NCBI GenBank assembly: GCA_017311315.1 | Contig: CM029617.1 | Coordinates: forward strand, 10,746,075 to 10,810,074 | DNA from: Dendrocalamus latiflorus | Lineage: Eukaryota; Streptophyta; Magnoliopsida; Poales; Poaceae | Direction of reading: 5' to 3' | Length of the DNA stretch: 64,000 bases | Shown here: in pieces, positions 43,431 through 54,981 of the stretch | How positions within the stretch are numbered: the stretch's first letter is position 1 | Layout of the letters: every line of letters begins with the position of its first letter | Made by a program: the position numbers and the translations under genes | Notes under the pieces: generated by a model | Told to the model about the DNA's origin: nothing | What the model saw: only the letters and a program-made list of their open reading frames with translations | Database searches by the model: none

Positions 43431-46400
43431 TTAATCAACACTGATTCTAACAAAAATCTCATGCTCTGGATCTCGCATATACTTTCTTAATATAGAAACA
43501 TGGAACACATTGTGCACTACTCGCATATACTTAGGGAGGTCCAAGCGATATGCCAACTGTCCAATCCGCGCCAGAATTAGAAATGGCCCAATATACCTCA
43601 GGCTAAGCTTCCCTTTGGTACCAAATCGCACTATCCCTTTAGTGGGAGGTACTCTCAGGAGCACCTGATCCCCCACCTCGAACTCTAGCTCTTGCCTTCT
43701 GACATCCGCGTAACTCTTCTACCTACTCTAGGCAGCTAGCAGATTCTGTCTAATTTTTGTCACTTGTTTCACTATTTGTTGGACCCAATCCAGACCCAAA
43801 ACAGCTTTTTCGCCGATGGCATCCCAACAGAGTGGCAATCTACACTTTCACCCATATAGAAACTTGAATGGCGTAGCCTGAATACTAGAGTGGTAGCTGT
43901 TATTATAGGCAAACTCTGTGAGTGCCAAATAATCCTCCCAGCTACCCTTTCAGAACAGAACACAGGACCTCAACATGTCCTCTAGTGTCTGAATGGTGCA
44001 TTCGAACTGTTCATCCGTCCGCGGGTGGAAAGCAATAATAAACTAAAGTTTCGTGCCTAGAGCGCCTTGCAAGCTCTTCCAAAACTTGAAGACAAATTTG
44101 GTGTTTGTCTGAAACTATTGTCTTCGGTACACCATGCAACCTTACAATTTCTAACACATAGATGGGTGCCAACTCACTCATCGAGTTCGTCATACGAATG
44201 TGAATAAAGTGCACGGACTTACTGAATCAATCCACCACTACCCAAATCACATCCTTACCTCACTGGGTACGAGGTAAGCCAACTATGAAATCCATGGTAA
44301 TATCATCCTATGTCCACTGAGGAACCACCAAAGGCTGCAATAGCCCAGCGGAACGCTTGTGCTCAGCCTTTACCTGCTAGCAAACCTCGCAAGACGCCAC
44401 ATACCATGTGACATCCACTTTCATTCTCTTTCACCAGAAGTTCCTTTTCAAATCCCGATACATCTTGGTCTCGCCAAGAGTACCGTGTATGGGGTACGGT
44501 GAGTCTCTCTCAAAATATCATCCTTGACTTGAGGTTTTTGTGGCATACAAAGACGGTCTTTAAACCGCAGTGTGCTTGACTCATCAAGGTCAAAATCCTC
44601 TGTTTTCCCTTCATCAAGCCACTTCCTCACTTGCTGAAGCAACCGATCATGCTTTTGCGCCTCCTTTACTCACTTCAGAATTGCCGATTCCAGCAACAGC
44701 TGCGTCTCAGCCTGTGCTACTTCGGCGTAGCAATAGGAAATCGCCATCCATTCAAAGTCAGCAACGAGGCAACTTAGAGTGGAGGGTGTCATCTTGCGAC
44801 TAAGGGCATCAGCAGCTACATTTGCTTTGCTCGGATGGTACTGAAGAGTGAGATCATAATTTTTTATCAGCTCCAACTACATTCTTTGCCTCAAATTCAA
44901 TTCCTTCTGAGTGAAAATGTACTTGAGACTCTTATGGTCAGTGAAAATATCATAGGACTCTTCATACAAGTAATGCCTCCAAATCTTTAAAGCAAAAACC
45001 ACTATGGCTAGCTCTAAATCATGAGTAGGGTAATTTTGCTAATGCTTCTTCAATTGTCGTGATGCATAGGCAATCACTTTGCCATCCTACATGAACACGC
45101 AACCTAGACCTACTCGAGAAGCATCCGAGTAGACCGTGAAATGCTTCCCTAGCTTAGGAAGGGTGAGAACAAGAGCAGTTACCGGCTTCTCTTTTAGAGT
45201 ATTAAAACTGCGCACATATTCATTGGTCCACTGGAATTTCACACCATTCCACATGAGCTGAGACATTGGCTTGGCACTAATGGAGAAGTCTTTCACGAAG
45301 CGCCAATAATAACCAGCTAAACCAAGAAAACTTCTCACTTCTTTAACATTAGAGGGCCTCTTCCAGTCTCCGACAGTGCAAATCTTGCTTAGATCTACTG
45401 AAATACCTTCCTGGTTAATTACATGACCCAAGAAGCCCACTTCAGAAATCTAGAACTCGCACTTCTTTAGCTTGGCAAAGAATTGATTTTTTCTCAGAGT
45501 TTCAAGTACGAGCCTCAGATACTGCTCATGCTCTTCCTCCGTCTTAGAATAAATCAGGATATCATCGATAAACACAACTACAAAGTTATCAAGATACTTG
45601 TGTAGCATACTATTCATCATCTCCATGAAGACAGCAGGGGCATTTGTTAGTCCAAATGACATAACTATAACCTCATAGTGCCCATATCTCACAGAGAAAG
45701 TTGTATTCTCAATGTCTTGCTCCTGCACTTGGATTTTATTATACCCAGATTGTAGATCAATTTTAGAGAAAACATTAGCTCCCTTTAATTGATCAACCAA
45801 GTCCTCGACGCGAGGCAAAGGTATTTATTTTTTATGGTCACTTGATTGAGAACACGGTAGTCTATACACATGTTCAGCTCCCATCCTTTTTCTCAGTGAA
45901 TAAGACTGGGGCTCTCCAAGGTGGTGCACTATGATGAATCAATCCCTTAGACAACAACTCGTCCAATTGCTTCTTCAACTCCTCTTGCAAGGGTTGTGCC
46001 AAACGGTAGGGAGACATAGAGATAGGTCGTGTGCCAGGAATAAGATCAATTATAAACTCCACATCTTGTCCAAGTGGCATTCCTAAAAGCTCTTTAGGAA
46101 ACATGTCGGGATACTCATGCACCACAGGAATATCCTCACTGCACAAAGGCGCACTTGGCTTCTTCACCGGTGCTAGGAGTAACCCAGACTTCATTGTCCC
46201 TCAGCCAGGGAACAGGCTGGCAAACACAAAGAGAGAACATGTGGGGGCATTCCCCTAAAAGATTATCTGCTTCCCTGATGGAGCTTGCAAAGTGACTATC
46301 CTCCAGAAGTACGAAATCATGGCCTAGTAGCGATGCAACCAGTCCATACCAAGGATAACATAAATAGGCTCTAACTGGATAACCTAAGGTTGGCAATAAA

Positions 46401-46560
46401 ATCATCGCCATCTATTGCAACCACACAGCCAGGGCACACTGTGGAGCTAGCAATGATACCCCTTGAGGTACTAACTATAATCGACTGGGAAATTTGCTAA
46501 ACACTTATCTTGGCTTTTCTAGCAAACTCCCGGGATACAAAAGAATAAGTAGCACTAGAG
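43431..46560 (-). pseudogene. Ty3/gypsy pol polyprotein, decayed
   Basis: The order from high to low coordinates is protease, reverse transcriptase, RNase H, integrase, as in Ty3/gypsy. The protease has IDSSATYSFVS (46500-46560), where relatives have DSG, so an active-site residue is altered. Reverse transcriptase blocks are KIDLQSGYNKI, MSFGLTNAP and FIDDILIYS (45540-45740). RNase H shows FTVYSDASRVGLG and HPSKANVAADALSRK (44820-44850). Integrase shows the zinc-finger remnant (44450-44640), a core with RLHGVPKTIVSD (44110-44140) and the GPY/F-like end KLSLRYIGPF (43590). Several frameshifts and stops separate these blocks. No chromodomain is visible after the last block. The protein cannot be made from this copy. 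Confidence 0.93.
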
Positions 46561-47690
46561 TCAATGTAGGACCGAAATGGCAACAGAGGGGGGTGAATGG
46601 TGCCTTCAAACCGCCCCAAGTATTCTCACAATCCGTTTCTCTGATAGCTATAGAAGATATGAAGAAAGAAATCAACTGCTTACTGAAGGGATTAAAAGTC
46701 AGACTGACAACAGAACAAGATCAAAACCAAAAATAGAGCAGCAAACTTCTTGGTTGAGAATAATCCAGAGCGGTCGGCACATCTCAGGAAAGTTGATCAA
46801 CTCTCTGCTGTGGTCGAAACAACCGAAGCAGTTTCAGAGCAGACGGGACTTAGCTCTGGGATACCGATCGACAAAAACCAGCAAACAAGAAGGAAAGACT
46901 GACAACAGACTAGAAGAAAAGAGCACACAACCGCAAGAGCTGAAAGACGAAAACCCTTTGATTCTTGAGTCGATTGACCAGGAGTTTTCGACCGAAACAA
47001 GATTATAACCTTAGGTTAAGAAATGACAGTATGGTCGAAACTTCTCCACTATAGTCAAGAAGAACAGTGCAGTCGAAATAGAAATAGAGGATTCTTCGAA
47101 GCGTTCGACTGCAGAGCTACGACTTTAAGGATCTTTCAGTCCAGGGAACCAACATCTACGAAACTTGAAAATAGCATGCGCACATCTTCTACGAGAGGAA
47201 CTACCAGGAAGAAGCAAACTCGCTGCTGTGGTCTAACGAGAAGACATGGTCGAAGATGAAACAGAGCATCTCAAGAACGAACGACCGCTTGGCCGAACTA
47301 AGCACAAGAAAGACTTTGCTCTCGGGAAGAACCTGACCAAATGGTCTTGAGTATGGATCACAGTTCTGAGCAGAAGAAATTAAGGCAATTCGAGCAAAGT
47401 ATTCTATTCAGATCAAGAAAGCCAGAGCGCAAATGAGAACCATCATCTCAGATGTATATGAGGAGAAGAAAAGATAAGGCAGTAAACCGAACAATCAAAC
47501 AACTCATAAGACAAGAACTTCAACAAAAAGGAAGAGAGATGAATGATTGATCATGGAGGTTTCTAGAGCCACTCCAACTGGGAGATACACGAGCACACTT
47601 GCTCCATCCGAGAATGCACACAAAAATAAACAGAGAAGAACAAGCAACTCGGGAACCGAATCTCACCGAGCACCTGATCTCTACCCTCTC

Positions 47691-47698
47691 TATTTATA
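47691..47698 (-). promoter_or_regulatory. TATA box of insertion X
   Basis: TATAAATA on the minus strand, followed by GAGAGGGTAGAGATC, is a strong plant TATA context. The tandem array lies upstream in this orientation. No transcript is proven. Confidence 0.5.
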
Positions 47699-48149
47699 GC
47701 CTTCTGCTACCGGGGGGAGAACCCGTTAACCCCAACTAACACCGGGTTTTACCACACACTTTTGCCCATTAGCTCCAGTGCTTTACCTGCTAACACCAAT
47801 AGACTCCACACTTTATCCGCTAGCGCCAACAGAATCTGCTTCCCTTTTGTAGGCTTTGCACATTTTCACCAAAATGTCATCCCGCTGCCTTCCCGGAAGC
47901 TTCCTCCTGCTTTGTCTTGCTGTCCAAGGCTTGCACCCACCTTGAACGCCTCATCGTCTTCGACATCTCATGATCGCTTCGATCTTAGCACCTCCTGCCT
48001 AGTCCGGTCATCCATGCCTCGCCACGACTAGCCTCAAGATCCTGCAACCATCACAAACAACAAAACATCACATAGCACCGCACTAGACAAGGGTAACATC
48101 CATTTGCATCGGAAAAGAGAACTCAAACCACACTCCAGAAAGTCGTACA

Positions 48150-49045
48150 CCCATTACGACCGGTCGAAATCACCTAAACATTAAAGCACAAGACCTACGA
48201 CCGCTCTCCAGGTCAAGACGACCAGCCCAGGAGTTGATACGACCGATTCCCAGGCAAATCAACCGCCTCAGGAAGCCATACGACTAGTCTCCATGCGTTA
48301 CGACTGCTTCGGAAGACTTTCGACTGCTCCAGAGAACATCCGACCGCAAACTGGTCAAGTCCAACCACAAACGACCGCAATCGACCGCATTACGACAACG
48401 TCCGACCGAACCACGACCTCGTTCGATCACCTCGCAACATGGTCGAAGTCTGCCGACTTCCCATGTGGTCGTAAATATCAGCGCTGACTTCCGACCACAG
48501 CGCTCGTGGCTTCGACTTACGACTTCTGACCACGACCAACATGGTCGTAAGTACGCTCAACCACAGCCAACATAGTCGTAGCTGCATTCGACCACGGCCA
48601 ACGTGGTCGTAGCTACCTTCGACCACAGCCAACATGGTCGTAGCTGCGATCGACCACTGCCAGAGTGGTCGTAAACTTCTCGGATGGCCTTAACGTGGTC
48701 GTAAACCTGTCTGAGGACCTTCGACCACGATCAAAGTGGTCATAAACCTTTCCAACCACAGTCAGAATGCACTACAATGGTCGTAATTACTGCAAGTGAC
48801 TTCCGACCACGGCAAAACCGGTCGTAAACTCACCAGCTGCCATCCGACCACGGCCAGAGTGGTCGTAAGCCTCTTGGATGGCCTTCGACCACGCCCAATG
48901 TGGTCGTAAACTGTTCTGGTGGCCTTCGACCACGGCAAAAGTGGTCGTAAACGACTCTGAGAGCTTTTGACCATGGCCAACGTGGTCGTAAATGACTCTA
49001 GGGGCTTTCGACCACGGCCAACAAGGTCGTAGAGATCTTTCGACC
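48150..49045. repeat. Hairpin minisatellite, about 40-43-bp units
   Basis: Repeated units carry CGACCACGGCCAA followed by GTGGTCGTAA, so each unit is a short inverted repeat. The period is regular from 48470 to 49045 and drifts in 48150-48470 (CGACCG-rich). Spacers such as CTTGGATGGCCTT and GACTCTGAGAGC vary. Confidence 0.93.
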
Positions 49046-49197
49046 ACTCAAAAAAGGCTATGACTTTGCAGAAAACGCCCAAACCAAACTCAATCTTTCC
49101 AAAACAATTGTCAATTACTCATCACAAACATGGGGTCACCTCCACATGGTCTCTCAGTCGAAATGAACAAGGGCTTCACATAAGTCCACTAATAGGG

Positions 49198-52100
49198 TGT
49201 CAGGACCCGGATTTTACAATCCGGAATCCTCTGTGATTCCACCACACTATTCCCTGGATCAGTAGATAGTGCTCACAGATTACAGTTTTGAATATCAAAG
49301 TACATATCATGCGGAAGCGTATTTATAATAGTAAACTTACACATGGGCCAATTAGGCTGAAGTCAATAAAATGCAGCAGCGGAACTGAAGCACACAGGTG
49401 GGATCCCAGGACATGCCCACAGGCAGCCAATTGCAGATTCACGGCCTAGTTCTTGGTACCTCATGATCGTCATCCTCATGTCCAGTTGTATTGCCGAAGC
49501 GTAGTAATCTGATTCCTGATTCTGGATTTGTTATTAGAGCGAGTGTGAGCACAAACCACCGTGCTCCGCGAGCCAATACACAAGATGCAATTAAATAATA
49601 TGCATGGCTTATCAAGGGAAGGCTCGGGTTATTTTATTTGCCACAAATTGCTTTTAAAATATGGTACATAGAAATTTCCTGTGACCTAGCGGTTTGAACT
49701 GAAACAAAGGATGTGAAAGAATGCAATAATAATAGCGATCCAGATTCCATCCACCATTACATGGCCTCTACACCATATGCTTAATCTTTCAGCGTCATAA
49801 TCGCTTAACTTATCTCTGGGGCGACACCCAGGGCAACACCAATAAGAGCCTTTCTCTGCCCTCCACTTTACCAATTCCACCGACAAAGTTTTTGAAATAG
49901 AACTATATCTAGTTAAGTTCCCATGTCCGCCCTTGACCGTGGGCACGGCTATCCAAATAGTTTTTGACTCTGCAGAGTTTGCACACTTTACCCATAAGAG
50001 ATAAATCTGCTCATTGCCCCCACATAATTCCTTAGCCATGCGGTTGAGTAGACTATCATAGAGCCTTTACAATGCATAGTCCTACTGTGGTTACGCCCGC
50101 TAAGGTTTATCTTCTGTAGAATGCGCACATCCCTCGAGAAGGGTCCTTCGTGAGCCATCACGGGCAAAGGCGGGGATGAGACCATCCATCCCTTTGCTCG
50201 TGGTCATACCTTCACGTAACCACCTTAGAGCCACGCAAATTAGTAAACCCTGCCTACATTTTGCCAACTTGTGGTTGTACTGTTGTACACTGGTAGATCA
50301 TCACAAGATTCGGTCCTTAGGGTTATCCGGGCGGTTCTACCACTAACCACTTTGTGCTTCCACTGCACCACTCACACACACTCTCGAACCATCCGCCCAG
50401 ATAATTAAGCAACTTGAGGTTTCTGGGTGCATAAAATATCCATAACCAAATATACCAGTCATTTCCACCATGACTGCCCAAACCAATTTCTCATGATTCA
50501 AAGTGATGCTTTAGAGCATTTTTGGTGCCCCGATTATCTAAGCAGTACTAAGCATGGCGTATAGTTATAGATTTATTTTCGAAAGGTTACCATTATAATT
50601 TTTGCTATGGTGACAAGGCTCAGATATTCAAATATTTCAAAAGAGGTATAATACTAGCAAGTCGAATAGTGGGTATGTAACTAAAATTTTCAAAACAAAC
50701 ATATGTTTGCGTATGAATTAACAGCATGCAATTTGATAAATTAAACCAAAGTAAATTTGTAGAAAATGTAGGTTCAACATGATCAAATTATTGACTCGCC
50801 TGGCGCGGTTTACCGCGGTCTTGAGCTCACACAATGCTTTCTCTTGAGCTTTTGGTTTCTATCTTCACTTCGAGCTTGATCTTGCTTAATCCATTGAATC
50901 TTCACGACTCCCAATTTCTAATTACGCGACAAACGACTGAATCCAAATAAAAGCATATTACTCAAAAGATCCAAATAAATCCGAATAAACTCAATTTAGT
51001 TTTATTATGAGTTAATGGGTGTTTGAGTGATTTGAGGCATGGCTGGTGGTAGATTACAATGACTTGACCTTTTATTAATAATCTCTTTTATTATTTTTGT
51101 ATTTATCAAGGAAGTCCTATGACTTAGGTTAGACGCGGAGCATTATTTTGTCGAGTGCTATGGTTCAGGGCATATATCATATGAGGGGTATACAAATTTT
51201 AGCTTACCGAGTTCATCTTATAGTATATGTCTATAGCATTTTGTGGTATGATATTCTATGTACCTCCATTTATTACTAGGCTAAGTTTAATTTGAATTAG
51301 GGTCTATTTATACGGATCCCAGCTTGCTATATATAAAATTATGCTCAATATTAATATGTACTAAAGCTAGTGTTAAGATTTAATTATTGGCACTATTACT
51401 ATCTTGCTTATACTTTTGCTACTATTAGGCTTAGCTTTATTTCTAATTTTTGTTTAATGGTGGCATGATAAATATTGGGCATATATGTTTACATGTTAAT
51501 TAAGGGTCATCTTTACTAAATATAGACATTTATCCAAAGCCACTTCTCCTCATTAATGCCTTTAATAAATAATTAGATTTACAATTCAAATATTAAAGTC
51601 ACACTAATTATTTATCATGACAACTACTCCGAATTTAAATCATACAAAAACTCTCCAAAGCCTTATTTAAATTTTATTAGCTTCCACATATTATCCCTAA
51701 TTTTTCCTAAGTCTTTCCTTTAATTTAGGATTAGATTTAAAATAAGTGCTAAAGGCATACTAATCACACATACATGATAATCCGTGATTAGACATGTATT
51801 AAGCTCATGTATATCCTAATAAATTTTGTACCTTTTAGGGGTGTATTTTTAATTAGAATTTTTATTAATTTTGGGTGTTAAACTAAACTATGTTTTATTT
51901 ATGCCTTTAATTGGTAATTAAACCTCAATTAACTATTTAAGCTACACTAGTTGTTCATATGGTAAATAATCAGATATTAAATGCTAAGTATCCTATTTCA
52001 CATCCTCATTAAATTTACTACATTCCCTAAATTGTTCCCTAATTTTTTATGATTTTTATCAATTAAAATGAGCTACAAAAAATAGAGTAAAAAGGTGGGA

Positions 52101-54059
52101 AATAAGGTGCTACTGGCTGGTTTCGAACACACGACCTAAGGGGCTTGGGGAGTCTTATGCGCGCTCGGCTAGCCATCCGGCCACTGGTGTTTCTTGATTC
52201 ACCTAAGAAAGAAAACGCAGATGAGCTGGGGTTGACAGCTGAGGCAAAACAGGGGAAGCTGTCGGCGCACGGTGTTGGCGTCGCCGGCGGTAGGAGGCGC
52301 CCGGGAAGGGGGTGGTGACCCGTGAAATGGGTCGCGCCGGGGACTAGGAAGCTAGTGGTGGTGGCTACTTGGCCAGAGCGGCGGTGAGGTGGTCGGGCGA
52401 CGGCGCGGGGCGGCCGGCGGTGAAGGTGGAACGGGGCACCGGCGGCCGGGAAAGAGAGGGGAGAGGGCGGCACGCGCATGAGCAGGAGGGGGCGGTGGGG
52501 AAGCCTACCGATGGAGTGGCGGAGCCGGAAGGGATCCAAGGTTGGCCGGCGCCGATGGCCTACGGCGGCGCAAGCGGGCTCTTGGTGGCGGCGAAGTACA
52601 GGCAAGGAGGAGCCCGGCTGAGGACGAGAACGACTTCGCCTTGCTCCGAGGACGCTTCGAGGAAGAGGAATCGGACCGGCGTGGCTCCGAGCGGCGGGTT
52701 CCTTCGCCGGCCGGAGTTGGAGAAGAGGAGCTACCAGCGATGCTAGGAGCACTAAGAGTCTAATTGCTTCGCATGGGAGGTGAAGTGGAGTAGGGCGGTG
52801 CGGCCGAAAGCGTCGGATGGGGTTTTATAATCAGAGAACCGGGCGGTGGCAAGCGGGTGGGTGACCGGCAGGGCATGGGCGACAGGACGCCGCGGCGTGG
52901 CGTGGGTCAGCTCGGGCGGTGCGTGAGGTGAGCACTGGCAACCAAATGGGAAAAAGCCGGAGCTCACACGCAACAGGGACGTTCGCCGGAGGCAACGTGA
53001 TGGCGACGCGAGAGTGCAGCGGGGACGGGGGCCGGTGCGGTGGGAGAGCTGCGCAGTTGGGAGTGAAGACAGAGGGGAGGGCGTCCGGGCGTGACACGCA
53101 CGCAGGAGGGCGATGACGTGCGCACAGTAGCGCGGTGACATGCGCGAGGACACAGGAGGAGACGGGAGTAGGAGAAAAGGAGCCGAGCGTGACGCCAGGA
53201 GGACGGAGGAAGATGACGCGGGCAGAGAGGGAGGACAGTGAAGAAAGAAAGAAAAGAGGAAGAAGAAACGGGGTCGGGCCCGGCTGGCAGTGAGGAAACG
53301 GAGTGAGGGAGAAAAAGAGAGACCGGGGGAAAAAGACAGGGCCAGCAGGCAGTGAGATTGGGCGGAAACAGGGGTAGTAAATGAGAGGGAGAAAGAGAGA
53401 GGGAAGAAAAGGGGCCCCACCTGGAAGTGTGAAGAAAAGAAGAAAATGAGAGGAAAACAAGGAACATTTTTAAATGTGGATTTTATTTTAAAATTTTAAT
53501 TTACATTTAGGATTTACTAATTTTGGAGTTTTTGTAAGATGTTTGAAATTTAAATTCTCACTTAGGTTTTTGTACTTCATTTTTGGATTTTCAGTTCAAA
53601 GATTGGTTAAGTGTCTAGAAGCAAATTTAATATTTCCCTATTTTGATTTTTAGTTTTGCATGATTTTTCAAGATTCTGAATGCTTAGTTTAATTATTTAA
53701 AAGCGAGCTTTTAATATTGGTTCGGCCATTTCTTTCCTTTGCTTAGTTATATGGAAGTTCAAAGTTTTATTTCCCCTTTAACCAATTTATAATCCATGCT
53801 TTGATTCAATAGGCTAGTTTTAAATTAAGCTCTCAGAGGTTAAACCCCTTTTAAATTATTTGTATTTATTTATTCAATTATTTATTTTTATGACTGCTAT
53901 TTTGTGCTCAAGGATCATCCCCAGTTATTACTTGCTTGGAGCAAAACTCAGGAAAACTCAAATACGATTTTGAACCAAAAATTCTCAATTGCCAGTAAGA
54001 TGCAAATAAAAGTTTTAATTTACTCACAATTTCAAACATCCATAATTTAGGATGTTACA
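49198..54059 (-). mobile_element. Solo LTR 'B' of 4,862 bp, Ty3/gypsy-type
   Basis: Plus-strand ends are TGTCAGGACC and GGATGTTACA (TG...CA). A perfect 5-bp target duplication TAGGG lies at 49193-49197 and 54060-54064. On the minus strand it begins TGTAACATCC and is co-linear with LTR A: AT-rich start, GC-rich leader (52200-53460), AT-rich part, conserved last third. No gag or pol frame and no second LTR inside, hence a solo LTR. The GC-rich open frames on both strands (52063-53467) are not genes. Confidence 0.85.
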
Positions 54060-54064
54060 TAGGG

Positions 54065-54736
54065 TACTTGTCACCACATCAGATTGACCCCTGGTCTTAG
54101 CTGCAGGCAGCAAATAGACTCTAGTTGGTGCCGTGGTGGCAAGAGCCTGACGCTCTGCTGGGGTGGCATCAGAAATAGAGGCAGTGTAGCGTGTTGGAAT
54201 GTAGGAGTCAATGAAGGATGCCAGTAATACCTTATGGGTGGAGTCCAGGAAAGAGGAGGACACAACATAGGGGCAACTACCAACATCTGGACTGACCTCC
54301 GAGGCATAGCGTTTGATGAAGACGAAGATATTGGATCCCACTTGATGATACTAGAGAGGTTTTGATGGCAAACCCGCTCCATGTAGCCTGGCCAGCCACA
54401 CTATCGACACTCCCCTAACCAGGAGTATTCAGTGGCACAATGCCCACCACCTCACTTGAAATAGACTATGCCCTGCCCATCCTTGCCTCCGGTACAACCA
54501 AAACGTTAGTAGGGGCAGCAACGGGTACGGCCGTAGCAGCGGCTGCCAGCGCATGAAGCTCTCAGACCTCCTCTACAACTCTCACAACAGAGCTAAGGAC
54601 CATGCCAGTTCTCTTGCCATGAACCGCTCAGCGGAAGCAACCTTGGCACCAGGTGCTTCCTGCTGAACCTCGAGCGATGCCTCTGCTTGGACACGGCCTT
54701 GGCCTCGGCCATGACCATGTCCTTTTCCTCTCGGCA
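54065..54736 (-). pseudogene. Ty3/gypsy gag remnant
   Basis: The minus-strand ATG at 54736 gives MPRGKGHGHGRGQGR, like gag starts in plant gypsy elements. The frame then breaks many times. The far end encodes ARVYLL-like text and SDVVTSTL, which in relatives directly precedes the protease. The block is shorter than a full gag, so internal sequence was lost. Confidence 0.75.
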
Positions 54737-54967
54737 TCTCTATTCATGACAAACAGCCATTGACACGATCACCCCACTAACATCTACCTCAGCAGTATAA
54801 ATCAGCAACAAAGCTAACGAAAGCATAAATGCAATGCAAGATCCATTTTCCATCCTATTGTGCACCAGAGTTTGTCAAATTTTAATTTAATTATTAGACC
54901 CTAGTCAAATTTTTAGTTGAATAATTAAGTTAACTTGTTAATATTCTTTACCACAAACCTAACGCCC

Positions 54968-54981
54968 ACTTTGATACCAAC
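54968..54981 (-). other. Primer binding site (initiator Met tRNA type)
   Basis: On the minus strand TTGGTATCAAAG follows two bases after the LTR end TGTTACA. The initiator Met-type site is TGGTATCAGAGC; one or two mismatches. It fixes the element's orientation and its 5' LTR. Confidence 0.85.

Larger units (their letters stand above)
46571..49192 (-). mobile_element. Unclassified insertion 'X' in the gypsy protease region
   Basis: It breaks the gag-protease junction of the gypsy element. The left edge reads GGCAACAGAGGGGGGTGAAT, a phrase familiar from grass retrotransposon ends. The right edge is near CACTAATAGGG. TAGG occurs at both edges, which may be part of a target duplication. It has a minus-strand TATA box (47691-47698) downstream of a repeat array (48150-49045), which would fit the U3-R-U5 plan of an LTR. 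No coding frame. Class and exact ends are open. Confidence 0.5.

Noticed and set aside
48150..49045. CRISPR-like array
   Set aside because: Units are self-complementary and spacers are short and related; this is a plant minisatellite in a transposon.
52116..52200. tRNA-Leu-like text on the minus strand (GATGGCTAGCCGAGCGCG, GTGTTCGAAACC)
   Set aside because: Boxes A and B are partly present, but arms do not fold into a tRNA and it lies in an LTR leader; too weak to list as a gene.
52063..53467. Frames of up to 229 codons on the minus strand, rich in Arg, Pro, Ser
   Set aside because: Equivalent GC-rich leader of solo LTR B; low-complexity composition and overlapping frames.
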